A DNA stretch of 64,000 nucleotides from Erythrobacter longus (GTDB lineage Bacteria > Pseudomonadota > Alphaproteobacteria > Sphingomonadales > Sphingomonadaceae): positions 372,001 through 436,000 of the forward strand of contig NZ_JMIW01000003.1 in NCBI RefSeq assembly GCF_000715015.1, written 5' to 3'. Numbering within the stretch: position 1 is the stretch's first letter; each line of letters opens with the position of its first letter. The position numbers were made by a program, and so were the translations under genes. Below, piece by piece: positions 51,662 to 59,874 of this stretch. The notes beneath the pieces were generated by a model, which was not told the origin of the DNA, did no database searches, and saw nothing but the letters and a program-made list of their open reading frames with translations.

Positions 51662-53779
51662 TTATCCGCCCAGCGCGTCCTCAAGACCCTTCACGTGCTC
51701 TGCGCCTTCGACGATTTCAGCCGTCGACGGGGCAAGCACATCGCCAAGTGGTTCAGAACGCCCGCCGATGCATTCCGACAGGAAATTCTCGGCCACTGCG
51801 AAGAAGGAGATATTGTTGGAAGGTTTGGCAAAACCGTGGCCCTCATCAGGATACAAGACATAGGTCACAGGGATGCCCGCTTCCTTCATCGCGCCTACGA
51901 TCTGGTCGCTTTCCGCCTGTTTCACGCGCGGGTCGTTTGCGCCTTGCGCGATCAGCAGCGGCTTGACGATCTGGTCAGCCTTATAAAGCGGGCTTGCCGC
52001 TTTCAGCAGAGCCAGGCCTTCTTCGGTGTTCGGATCGCCCATACGGGTGTGGAACATCTTCACCAAAGGCGCCCAATAGGGCGGGATGGTTTCCAGCAGG
52101 GTTTCCAGATTGGACGGGCCAACAATATCGACACCGCAGGCGAATTTGTCCGGTGTGAAAGTCAGGCCAGCCAGCGTTGCATAGCCGCCGTATGAGCCGC
52201 CCATGATCGCAACCTTGTCTGGCAATGCCACACCTTCATTGATCGCCCAATCGGTCGCATCGATAAGGTCATCGTGCATTTTCAGGCCCCATTCCATGTT
52301 GCCTGCGTTGAGGAAATCTTTGCCAAAACCGGTTGAGCCACGGAAGTTCACCGAAAGCACCGCATAACCGCGATTGGCGAGCATTTGGTGGATCGAATTG
52401 AACCCGTAACTGTCGCGCGCCCAAGGGCCGCCGTGGACCAGCAGGACCATCGGAACCGCCTCGTCAGGCGTGCCATCGCCATCGCTGTCGCTGCCAACGG
52501 GCAAGGTCAGGTAAGAAGGCAGGGTGAGCCCGTCGCGGCTGGTGATTTCACGCGGGTGCATGGGTTGCAACGGCATTCCCTCAAGCTCTGGCCGCGAGGT
52601 GTAGAACGGGGTGAGCGTCTCAGCATCGCGGTCATAGATATAGGTCGCACTCGGCGCGGTCAGCGGGTCGTTCCAGACGATCCATGTGCGGTCGTCATCG
52701 GTGCGGCTGGAGATGCCAAAATCGCCATCAAGTTTTCCATCGAGCCAGTTGAGGGCCGCGCCAAGCTCTTCGTCAATCGCGGTCCATTTGTTTTGCAAAT
52801 AGTTGACCGAATAGGCTTCGACGACGCCGGTTTTCGGGTCGCGGATGGTGCCACCAAGGTCGGCTTTGTCGTCTTGCGCAATTAGCGTCTTTTCGCCGGT
52901 TGCGGTGTCCTGCGCAAACAGGGCCGCAGTGTTGCGGCCCCGGCTGTCGAGCCAATAAAGGATCGACCCATCGGTGGTGTAACCCGCAGGCGCCGTGGTC
53001 AGCGAATCTTCCATCGCGGTGGTTTCAAACGGCTCCGCCGACACTTCGTTGTTCTCGATATTGAAGTAGTCCGTGCCGCCTTCGGCATTCTGACGCATCG
53101 CCATGCGCAGCGTCAGAGTGTCATCAGCCATAAAACCGGCATAGCCGTTGTTTTCATAAACAAGGGTCAGCTCACCAGTGGTGATGTCGAGCATATGCAC
53201 GTCGTGGAACTGCGGATTGCGGTTGTTGACGCCAAGAAGGACCTTGTCCTTGATCGTCTCAGACGCGCCGACGATCTGGATACGGGTGTTCTCGAACGGA
53301 GTGACGGTTTTCTCTTCCAGCGTATCGAGGTCGATTTGATAAAGCAGGAAGTTTTCATCCCCACCCTTGTCCTGAACATACATGATGCTCTTGCCGTCGG
53401 GCGCCCAGAAATACTGGCGGATCGGGCGGTCGGTTGAGGTGGTGATGACTTTGCCTTCATTCGGCTTGTCGCGTGTCGTCACCCAGATGTTGAGCACGCC
53501 GTCTTTGGGCGCAAGCCAGCTGAGCATCTTGCCATCGGGGCTGATTTGACCCGCAGCGCGCGTGGGGTTCCCAAACAGCGCATCACGCGGGATCAGAGGA
53601 GCATTTTCAGCGGTCGTTGTCATATGGTGTCCATTATGTGCAGCGTGGTTATCAGCAGCTGGCGCGCTGGCGGTGGTCCCAGCCGTTGTAAGCGCCGGTA
53701 GTGTCAAAAGCGCAGCCGCAGCAGTGGTGGCAAGCAGCTTTGTCGTTTTTGTAAGCGCGGATTGAGAGAGTGCAGACAT
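51662..53779 (-). CDS. S9 family peptidase (prolyl oligopeptidase/acylaminoacyl peptidase type), exported
   Basis: A 705-residue secreted serine peptidase. The signal peptide (about 1-35, KTTKLLATTAAAALLTLPAL) is followed by a His/Asn/Thr linker, a seven-bladed propeller (about 80-430, with ISPDGKMLSWLAPKDGVLNI) and a C-terminal alpha/beta hydrolase domain. The nucleophile is S529 in MGGSYGGYATLAG, the Asp in LIAQGANDPRVKQAES and the His in YPDEGHGFAKPSN. 'LPVGSDSDGDGTPDEAVPMV' is a calcium-like Asp-rich insert before the catalytic domain. It probably degrades dipeptidyl or proline-containing peptides in the periplasm. GGAGGGCC lies before the ATG at 53779. A good terminator follows, so it is monocistronic. 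Confidence 0.92.
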   Translation of the reverse strand: MSALSQSALTKTTKLLATTAAAALLTLPALTTAGTTASAPAADNHAAHNGHHMTTTAENAPLIPRDALFGNPTRAAGQISPDGKMLSWLAPKDGVLNIWVTTRDKPNEGKVITTSTDRPIRQYFWAPDGKSIMYVQDKGGDENFLLYQIDLDTLEEKTVTPFENTRIQIVGASETIKDKVLLGVNNRNPQFHDVHMLDITTGELTLVYENNGYAGFMADDTLTLRMAMRQNAEGGTDYFNIENNEVSAEPFETTAMEDSLTTAPAGYTTDGSILYWLDSRGRNTAALFAQDTATGEKTLIAQDDKADLGGTIRDPKTGVVEAYSVNYLQNKWTAIDEELGAALNWLDGKLDGDFGISSRTDDDRTWIVWNDPLTAPSATYIYDRDAETLTPFYTSRPELEGMPLQPMHPREITSRDGLTLPSYLTLPVGSDSDGDGTPDEAVPMVLLVHGGPWARDSYGFNSIHQMLANRGYAVLSVNFRGSTGFGKDFLNAGNMEWGLKMHDDLIDATDWAINEGVALPDKVAIMGGSYGGYATLAGLTFTPDKFACGVDIVGPSNLETLLETIPPYWAPLVKMFHTRMGDPNTEEGLALLKAASPLYKADQIVKPLLIAQGANDPRVKQAESDQIVGAMKEAGIPVTYVLYPDEGHGFAKPSNNISFFAVAENFLSECIGGRSEPLGDVLAPSTAEIVEGAEHVKGLEDALGG

Positions 53780-53905
53780 TGTAGGCCCTCCTTTAAGTTT
53801 CAAGTTTAAGGCAAGTTGTCCCGTAATTGAATGCAACGAAGCTACACATGGGTGCAGGCGGCGCAAGTGCGCTTTGTCGGAAGCGATGGGCGGTTTGTCG
53901 GCTGC

Positions 53906-54523
53906 CTAAAGCGCCGGATTGGCGTAAAAGTGCCAGGTGAACAGCGCCATGCTGGACCGGTGCGGGGACCATGGATCGCCAAGCTGGCGGCACTCTTTCT
54001 CCTTGGGGCGCTCGCCCAGGTCCAACAGACGCTTCACCCCCTCTTGCACGGCGAGGTCACCGGCGGGCCAGATGTCAGTGCGGCCTTCTGCGAACATCAG
54101 GTAAATCTCCGCTGACCACCGGCCAATGCCCTTGATCTGGGTGAGCTCGGCAATCGCCTCTTCGTCGCCATCGGGCAGGGCATCGAAATCGACCACGCCT
54201 GCCTCGACCAGCTCGCACAATGACCGCGCATACCCCTGTTTCTGGCGCGATAGACCGCAGGCGCGCAGCGTGTCGAAATCGCGCTTCAACAGGCAAGAGG
54301 TTGTGAAATCCTCGCCCAGTTCCGCCTCCAGCTTGCCCCACATGGATGTGGCGGCTGCAACCGACACCTGCTGGCCCACAATGGTGCGCAGCATCGTCTT
54401 GTAACCGGTTGCCCGAACGCGTGGTTCAGGATAGCCGATGCGGGCAAGCTCTTCGCCAACGCGCGCATCTTTGGCCGCCAACGCATCCAGTTCCGCTTTC
54501 AGTATTGTCTCGCTCAGACCCAC
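53906..54523 (-). CDS. DNA-3-methyladenine glycosylase II (HhH-GPD)
   Basis: A 205-residue base-excision enzyme of the AlkA type. The helix-hairpin-helix is [20 protein letters not shown], and the catalytic Asp is in [18 protein letters not shown], where the 'P.gDlav' pattern is diagnostic. There are no cluster cysteines. It excises alkylated purines. The GTG at 54523 has AAGGGAAACCCGA directly before it and is preferred to a GTG eight codons upstream at 54547, which lacks a ribosome site. It is divergent from the ferredoxin gene with a gap of about 110 bases. Confidence 0.9.
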   Translation of the reverse strand: MGLSETILKAELDALAAKDARVGEELARIGYPEPRVRATGYKTMLRTIVGQQVSVAAATSMWGKLEAELGEDFTTSCLLKRDFDTLRACGLSRQKQGYARSLCELVEAGVVDFDALPDGDEEAIAELTQIKGIGRWSAEIYLMFAEGRTDIWPAGDLAVQEGVKRLLDLGERPKEKECRQLGDPWSPHRSSMALFTWHFYANPAL

Positions 54524-54632
54524 TCGGGTTTCCCTTCCATCTTGCACTTGGCACCGGAAGTATCTAGCTGAGCGCCAAGAAAACCCAAGCGCGCATTCTT
54601 GCGCTCAATGTTGTCACAAGGACCAACGCACT

Positions 54633-54947
54633 ATGCCAAAGCTTATCGTCACCAACCGCGACGGCGAAACCAGCGAAATCGAAGTGGAAGATGGCCTGAC
54701 CGTAATGGAAGCGGTTCGTGACAATGGCTTTGACGAATTGCTCGCGCTGTGCGGTGGTTGCTGCTCATGCGCGACCTGTCACGTTTATGTCGACGAGGCT
54801 CCTGCTGAAATTCCTGCGATGAGCGAAGACGAAGATGACCTGCTGGAATCGTCCGATCACCGCAAGGAAACCTCGCGCCTCTCCTGCCAGATCGCGCTTG
54901 CTCCTGTGCTTGATGGGATGAAGATCACCATCGCACCAGAAGACTGA
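54633..54947 (+). CDS. 2Fe-2S ferredoxin
   Basis: A 104-residue adrenodoxin-type ferredoxin. The cluster ligands are the cysteines of [15 protein letters not shown] (C-x5-C-x2-C) and the later Cys of SRLSCQI. '[12 protein letters not shown]' and the acidic stretch [12 protein letters not shown], which docks the reductase and P450 partners in this family, are present. AAGGA lies before the ATG at 54633. Members serve Fe-S assembly or cytochrome P450s; no P450 or isc gene is adjacent, so the role here is open. cysK follows 88 bases later. Confidence 0.93.
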   Translation: MPKLIVTNRDGETSEIEVEDGLTVMEAVRDNGFDELLALCGGCCSCATCHVYVDEAPAEIPAMSEDEDDLLESSDHRKETSRLSCQIALAPVLDGMKITIAPED

Positions 54948-55035
54948 TAGCGCAGACTGATAGCGTAGACGAATTGAAGCGCTTGAAGGTTTATGTTGAT
55001 TGCAGGGGGCACCGCGCCCCTCTATTTCGAGAGCC

Positions 55036-56046
55036 ATGAACATCACCAAACCTTTTGGCGACACGCTCGCCCTCATTGGCAATACCCCGCTTGTGCGCCT
55101 TCAAGGGGCGAGCAAGGCGGCTGGCTGCGACATTTGGGGCAAGTGCGAATTTGCCAACCCCGGCTCCAGCGTAAAGGACCGCGCGGCGCTTTACATGATC
55201 CGCGATGCAGAGGCGCGCGGCGAATTGAAACCGGGCGGCACTGTCATCGAAGGCACGGCTGGTAACACCGGCATCGGCATTGCTCTGGTCGCGAATGCGC
55301 TGGGCTACAAGACGATCATCGTCATGCCCGACAACCAGTCCAAAGAGAAAATGGACACGCTGCGGGCATTGGGTGCACAGCTGGTTCTGGTGCCGCCAAC
55401 CAAATACGCCGATCAAAACCACTTCCAGCACGTCTCGCGCCGCATGGCCGAAGAAACAGATGGCGCGATCTGGGCGGGGCAGTTCGACAATGTCGCTAAC
55501 CGCCGCGCGCATATCGAAGGCACTGCGCCCGAATTGTGGGAGCAAACGAACGGCAAAATCTCCGGCTTTACCTGCGCAGCAGGAACCGGCGGCACGATTG
55601 CCGGTGTTGGCATGGGATTGAAGGAAAAGAACCCCGATATCCGCATCGCTTTAACCGATCCGCATGGCGCAGCGCTCTACAGCTATTTCGCCACCGGAGA
55701 GCTTAAATCCGAAGGGTCGTCTGTGGCCGAAGGCATCGGACAGGGGCGCATCACCGCCAACCTCGAAGGCGCGCCGATTGATACCCAGTTCCGCATTTCC
55801 GATGAAACCGGCATGGAGTGGGTCAAACAACTCCTTCGCGAAGAAGGATTGTGCCTTGGCCTTTCGAGCGGGATCAATGTTGCGGGCGCGATTGAGCTGG
55901 GCAAGCAATTGGTCGCAGACGGCCACGAAAATCCGCAAGTGGCGACCATCCTTTGTGACACAGGTTTCCGCTATCTTTCAACGCTTTATAATGCCAAATG
56001 GTTGGCTGAAAAGGGTCTGCCTGTGTTCGATTGGCTTGAGGAATAG
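55036..56046 (+). CDS. cysK: Cysteine synthase A
   Basis: A 336-residue O-acetylserine sulfhydrylase (PLP). The PLP lysine is in FANPGSSVKDRAALYM; 'IEGTAGNTGIGIALVANALG' binds the substrate carboxylate, and 'AAGTGGTIAGVGMGL' the phosphate. 'LSSGINVAGAIELGKQL' and 'TILCDTGFRYLSTLY' complete the family. It makes cysteine from O-acetylserine and sulfide. The ATG at 55036 gives a normal start. It is about 20 residues longer than E. coli CysK, with an insert around 'QNHFQHVSRRMAEETDGAIW'. The length and this insert are common in alphaproteobacterial forms. Confidence 0.92.
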   Translation: MNITKPFGDTLALIGNTPLVRLQGASKAAGCDIWGKCEFANPGSSVKDRAALYMIRDAEARGELKPGGTVIEGTAGNTGIGIALVANALGYKTIIVMPDNQSKEKMDTLRALGAQLVLVPPTKYADQNHFQHVSRRMAEETDGAIWAGQFDNVANRRAHIEGTAPELWEQTNGKISGFTCAAGTGGTIAGVGMGLKEKNPDIRIALTDPHGAALYSYFATGELKSEGSSVAEGIGQGRITANLEGAPIDTQFRISDETGMEWVKQLLREEGLCLGLSSGINVAGAIELGKQLVADGHENPQVATILCDTGFRYLSTLYNAKWLAEKGLPVFDWLEE

Positions 56047-56139
56047 GACGCTCAAACGCAGGCGGGGTGACCGCATGGCGCAAAGGGCTGTGAGGCAACG
56101 CAATCGACACGAGAGGGATTGGGCGCTAACTATGGCGCC

Positions 56140-56565
56140 ATGAACACTGGAAAACTCCAAGATCAAATGGATGCTGCAAAAGATGACGCGCCTCTGGACG
56201 GCGCGCCCTTGGGCGGCACAAAGGCCGAAGCCACACAGCGTTTGCAAATCGGCCTTTTCGGCCTTGTCTCGATGGTGCTTTTGATCGGCCTTGCGACCAT
56301 TATCGGCAATCAGGCCGATCGCACTCAGGAAAGCGCCGTGCCAGACGCCGCGCCCACAACCGAACCAGCCGAAACGTCGCAACAACGCGACCCGCTGGCC
56401 AGCGCGGGCATCGTGCCTGATATTCCGGCAGAACCGACACCTGGCGCATCGGCCACGCCGGGCGCATCGGGAGCAGCCGGTCAGCAAGGAGAGGGCCAAC
56501 CGGTTGAGGATGTGGGCCCACGCGGCAATGGATCGCCGCCTGCCAGCAATGCGCCTAAAAACTAA
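56140..56565 (+). CDS. Single-pass membrane protein, sphingomonad envelope gene
   Basis: A 141-residue protein: a short charged N-terminus (MNTGKLQDQMDAAKDDAP), one membrane helix (about 43-62, LFGLVSMVLLIGLATIIG), and a Pro/Ala/Gly/Glu-rich C-terminal tail predicted to be extracytoplasmic and disordered. No recognised domain. It overlaps the following lipoprotein gene by 17 bases, so they are likely co-translated. The pair lies between cysK and mraZ. Nothing shows what it does; by position a link with the GldG-like lipoprotein is plausible. Confidence 0.65.
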   Translation: MNTGKLQDQMDAAKDDAPLDGAPLGGTKAEATQRLQIGLFGLVSMVLLIGLATIIGNQADRTQESAVPDAAPTTEPAETSQQRDPLASAGIVPDIPAEPTPGASATPGASGAAGQQGEGQPVEDVGPRGNGSPPASNAPKN

Positions 56566-57418
56566 CGCCGTAATCGCGTTTCTGGGCGCAGCGTTGCTGT
56601 GCGGATGCGGCGCACCATCAAGCGATGCAGAAATCGCTTCCGAAACTGACGCTGCAAGTGGCGCCGCAGGCACCACCAGCCGAGGGCCAAAACCGCAATT
56701 GGGATTGATGACAAGCCTGCCGCTGTATTGGCCGATTGATGCCGATTTTGGCGCGCTCGCTTCGGGTGAGGCAGGTGTGCCATCGCAGCGCGGCGCGTTT
56801 GAGGCGACGCACGAATTGGTGCTGCTCGATACGCTGTCTCCAATCGCGGGGATGACGGCGGATGATGCTGAGACAGACCCGCTTGCCAAGCTTGATTACC
56901 TTGCTGTGATACAGCCGCGCGTTCTGACCCCTGCCGATAATGTCGCGCTTGATAAATGGGTGCGGGCGGGGGGGCAGCTGTTGCTCGTGCTCGATCCGTT
57001 ATTGGATGGACATTACCCTTTGCCCCTTGGCGATCCGCGGCGTCCGGTCGAAGCGGCGCTTATCCCGCCGGTTCTGGCGCGCTGGGGCCTTGAGCTGCGC
57101 TTTGATGAAACGCAGGAGCGCCGCGTGGGAGCATTTGATCTTCGCGGGATTGATATTCCGATGGCGCTGTCGGGTGAGCTTCGGGAAATCGCGGGAACAG
57201 GTGCCGATTGCGAGCTTGTGGGTGGGGGCGTTATGGCCCGGTGCCAGCTGGGCGAAGGGCGGTTGACCGTTCTGGCCGATGCAGAGGCGTTCAAGGATAT
57301 GGGCGACCCGCATCGCGCAAACGATAACACCCATCAACACGGCGGTGAGCCCCACAAAAGCACCGCACAAACCCCGGTTATACAGGCACTTGTTGGTTTT
57401 GCTTTCGAAACCAAGTGA
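56549..57418 (+). CDS. GldG-like (uncharacterised ABC-type/GATase-like) lipoprotein
   Basis: A 289-residue predicted lipoprotein: signal peptide KTNAVIAFLGAALLCGCGAP with lipobox LLCGC, then a periplasmic domain. The segment 'LDYLAVIQPRVLTPADNVAL' and 'WVRAGGQLLLVLDPLLDG' match the GldG/DUF4350-like fold in which a Rossmann-type domain resembles the ABC-2 transport auxiliary proteins. It ends 'TVLADAEAFKDMGD...' with a His-rich loop (NDNTHQHGGEPHK). The ATG at 56549 lies inside the previous gene; an in-frame ATG at 56528 is an alternative. No cognate ABC transporter is nearby. Function unknown; the position next to the division cluster suggests an envelope role. Confidence 0.65.
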   Translation: MRLKTNAVIAFLGAALLCGCGAPSSDAEIASETDAASGAAGTTSRGPKPQLGLMTSLPLYWPIDADFGALASGEAGVPSQRGAFEATHELVLLDTLSPIAGMTADDAETDPLAKLDYLAVIQPRVLTPADNVALDKWVRAGGQLLLVLDPLLDGHYPLPLGDPRRPVEAALIPPVLARWGLELRFDETQERRVGAFDLRGIDIPMALSGELREIAGTGADCELVGGGVMARCQLGEGRLTVLADAEAFKDMGDPHRANDNTHQHGGEPHKSTAQTPVIQALVGFAFETK

Positions 57419-57831
57419 CCTTGGCTACCCTTGGGGATAATACGGGAAATCATTAGCTATTGAATTCGACTCCTTGGTTGTGACCGGGGATTTGGCGGGA
57501 ATCATGCTGAATTGGCCCTAAAATGACGGGAATTAGGGGGAATCCCTTGGTTGGCTTGAGTGGTTTTCATCAGATTTTACATGATAAAAATTAAAGTTAA
57601 TCAGATATTTACCGTTTAATCCCGTGAATTCCCTACAAAAGCCCTTCCCAGTGGCTGCCTTCCCCGATATGTCTTGGTGCCATCAAACATGCCGAATTGC
57701 CCCGCGTCACTGATCCAAGTGGGCGCGCCGCCCCCGTTTGCGCGGTGGCGGCGATGGGTAAGTCGTGACTGATCGGCCTGTTTGATTGGGGCCCATTGAT
57801 TTGGGTGTGCGTGACGGGAGGCTGGGTGGCC
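57419..57831. promoter_or_regulatory. Upstream region of the dcw cluster with repeated GGGAA and GANTC motifs
   Basis: A gene-free region upstream of mraZ. CGGGAA(A/T) occurs at 57443, 57496 and 57527, and GGGGGAATC at 57536. GANTC sites (targets of the CcrM methylase of alphaproteobacteria) are at 57468, 57499 and 57540. The stretch 57560-57620 is AT-rich. In Caulobacter dcw promoters are cell-cycle and methylation controlled; the link here is inference. No RNA gene was seen. TGGG motifs occur at 57802 and 57823, which may be part of an MraZ site. Confidence 0.4.
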
Positions 57832-57852
57832 CTCCTCACGCAAAATGAGGAG
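57832..57852 (+). promoter_or_regulatory. Hairpin that would sequester the mraZ ribosome binding site
   Basis: CTCCTCA (57832-57838) pairs perfectly with TGAGGAG (57846-57852) around a CGCAAAA loop; GAGGAG at 57847-57852 is the only good ribosome site before the mraZ start. Translation of the cluster's first gene could therefore be controlled by opening this stem. Confidence 0.5.
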
Positions 57853-57863
57853 TGGGACGGGCC

Positions 57864-58361
57864 GTGGCAATGCCGCACAGATATAACGGACAAGCCTATT
57901 CGCCTGCTGGCGATAAGGGCCGTTATGTGCTGCCTCCTGCCTTTCGCAAGGTTGTGAAGGAAAGCTCCGGCGGCTCCAAAACCCTCTGCCTTGCGGTGCA
58001 TGACCGTTATAACTGTCTCATTGGTTTCGGTTTGAGCCACACCGAGGGCTTCGACGAACAGATCGAAAAAGAAGAAGAGCGCGCGGTTCGCCGCAACGAA
58101 GATTTCGACGCCGATGCGCGCGCGGCGCAACTTTATGGCTTTGAGCAGGTGCCCTTCGACGACAGCGGCCGCTTCATTATGCCTGAGACTTTCCGCGATC
58201 TCGATCTTGCGGGCGATGGCCTTTATTTTCATGGGTCCGGCAAATTCTTCATGGTGTGGAAGCCTGAAGAGCTTGAAGCGATGGGCAGTGAATTTCGCGG
58301 TGCCAAGGCGTCGTGCAAGGCGCAAATGGCCAAGTTAGCGGCAAAAGGGGGCAAGAAATGA
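57864..58361 (+). CDS. mraZ: Transcriptional regulator MraZ
   Basis: A 165-residue MraZ with two AbrB-like DNA-binding halves. The first is [20 protein letters not shown] and the second '[20 protein letters not shown]', both with the DxxGR core. MraZ represses its own dcw cluster in other bacteria and is held in check by RsmH. Start choice: GTG at 57864 or ATG at 57870; GAGGAG at 57847-57852 is 11 or 17 bases away, and a GTG at 57852 overlaps it. The linker between the halves has an acidic insert ([17 protein letters not shown]). The stop overlaps the rsmH start by four bases. Confidence 0.92.
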   Translation: MAMPHRYNGQAYSPAGDKGRYVLPPAFRKVVKESSGGSKTLCLAVHDRYNCLIGFGLSHTEGFDEQIEKEEERAVRRNEDFDADARAAQLYGFEQVPFDDSGRFIMPETFRDLDLAGDGLYFHGSGKFFMVWKPEELEAMGSEFRGAKASCKAQMAKLAAKGGKK

Positions 58362-59314
58362 CCCTCGTGCCCACATCCGCGCCTCACATTCCCGTTCTGC
58401 TCGATGAAGTGGTCGCCGCAATTGCGCCCACTAACGGTATGTCGATCATTGACGCGACCTTTGGTGCAGGCGGCTATTCGCGCGCCCTGCTGGCAAGCGG
58501 TGCGCGTGTGTATGCCTTTGACCGCGACCCCAATGCAATCCGCGATGGTCAGGCGATGGTTGCCGAGTTCGACGGGCGGCTTTCCTTGCACCCTGAACGC
58601 TTTGCCCAAATGCGTGAGGAAATGGAGCGCATTGGCGTGCCGCAGGTTGACGCGGTCGTCATGGATATCGGCGTTTCTTCCATGCAATTGGATCAGGCCG
58701 AGCGCGGCTTTGCCTTTAGCAGCGATGGCCCGCTTGATATGCGCATGAGCCAGGACGGCGAAAGCGCCGCAGATTTCCTCAACACCGCCGACGAAAGCGC
58801 GATTGCCGACGTGCTGTATCAATATGGCGAAGAGCGCCAGTCGCGCCGGGTTGCCAGAGCAATTGTGGCGGCGCGTCCGTTGGAGACGACAGGCGAATTT
58901 GCCCGCGTCGTGCGCCGCGCATTGGGTCACAAGCCGCACGACAAGAAAGACCCTGCAACCCGCAGTTTTCAGGCGGTTCGCATTCATGTGAACGATGAAC
59001 TGGGCGAACTTCGCGCAGGGCTTGCCGCGGCGGAATTGCTCTTGAAAGAGGGCGGTAAGCTTGCAGTTGTCAGTTTTCACAGCCTCGAGGACCGACTGGT
59101 CAAGCGCTTCTTCAAAGAGGCGTCTGGCGCGGGCAGGGCGGTGTCGCGCCATTTGCCCGGCGAAATGCCCGGACCAGCGCCAACCTTCACCAAAGTCTCC
59201 AAGGCGATCCGCCCCTCAGAGGCTGAAATTGCCCGCAACCCGCGCTCCCGTTCCTCCATTCTGCGTCACGCAATTCGCACTTGCGCTCCAGCTCACGAAA
59301 GGACATCGCTATGA
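58358..59314 (+). CDS. rsmH: 16S rRNA (cytosine(1402)-N(4))-methyltransferase RsmH
   Basis: A 318-residue SAM-dependent methyltransferase (MraW) modifying C1402 of 16S rRNA. The N-terminal block [15 protein letters not shown] is typical; '[19 protein letters not shown]' is the SAM motif; '[20 protein letters not shown]', 'GPLDMRMSQ' and '[20 protein letters not shown]' are family signatures. The ATG at 58358 overlaps the mraZ TGA and its own stop overlaps ftsL. Also called mraW. Confidence 0.96.
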   Translation: MTLVPTSAPHIPVLLDEVVAAIAPTNGMSIIDATFGAGGYSRALLASGARVYAFDRDPNAIRDGQAMVAEFDGRLSLHPERFAQMREEMERIGVPQVDAVVMDIGVSSMQLDQAERGFAFSSDGPLDMRMSQDGESAADFLNTADESAIADVLYQYGEERQSRRVARAIVAARPLETTGEFARVVRRALGHKPHDKKDPATRSFQAVRIHVNDELGELRAGLAAAELLLKEGGKLAVVSFHSLEDRLVKRFFKEASGAGRAVSRHLPGEMPGPAPTFTKVSKAIRPSEAEIARNPRSRSSILRHAIRTCAPAHERTSL

Positions 59315-59874
59315 TCGCATCTGGTTCTCGCATTCGTCAGATCGGCTGGGCTGCGGTGCTTGCAGCGTGTGTGGCCTTGTTTGCGCTCCTCAGCTTTCAG
59401 GTGCAGACCGTGAAAAGCGAAGTGCTTCTGGCAGAGCGTCAGATTATCTCGCTTGAACGCGATGTCTTGATGCTGGAAACCGAATTTCAAACCCGCGCAA
59501 GCCAGCGCCAGCTTGCCGAATGGAACACGATTGAGCTTGGGTATAAAGCGCCGCGCGCTGACCAATATCTTGATAACAATCGCCAATTGGCAAGCCTTGG
59601 CCAGGATGTCCGGCCTGATGCACCTTCGCCCATCCGCGTGGCGCGCGCGCAATTGTCGGCGGCCGACAAGGGACCAGGCGATATGCGTTCGCCTGTGACA
59701 GGGGAGCCAGTGACGCTGGCTTCTGCCAATACGGGCGAGGATGCAGGCGCGATATTTGCCGATGCTTTTGGCGAATTTCTAACCGACACATCGCCCATCC
59801 GCCCCGCTAATGCGAAAACGCCGCCTTCTCGCGGAGCAGAGCCTGCGGTTCTGCTTGGTGAGGTGCGTCAATGA
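59311..59874 (+). CDS. ftsL: Cell division protein FtsL-like
   Basis: A 187-residue bitopic protein in the ftsL position: a cytoplasmic N-terminus of about 10 residues, one membrane helix ([20 protein letters not shown]), and a coiled-coil segment (about 30-75, [20 protein letters not shown]). FtsL joins FtsB and FtsQ to activate FtsWI at the septum. The C-terminal 100 residues are Pro/Ala-rich and not conserved. The family is poorly conserved, so the call rests on topology and position. Its ends overlap rsmH and ftsI by four bases each (ATGA). Confidence 0.82.
   Translation: MIASGSRIRQIGWAAVLAACVALFALLSFQVQTVKSEVLLAERQIISLERDVLMLETEFQTRASQRQLAEWNTIELGYKAPRADQYLDNNRQLASLGQDVRPDAPSPIRVARAQLSAADKGPGDMRSPVTGEPVTLASANTGEDAGAIFADAFGEFLTDTSPIRPANAKTPPSRGAEPAVLLGEVRQ

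Noticed and set aside
57419..57863. Small RNA or tRNA upstream of mraZ
   Set aside because: No cloverleaf or known RNA fold was found by eye; the region looks like a promoter zone.
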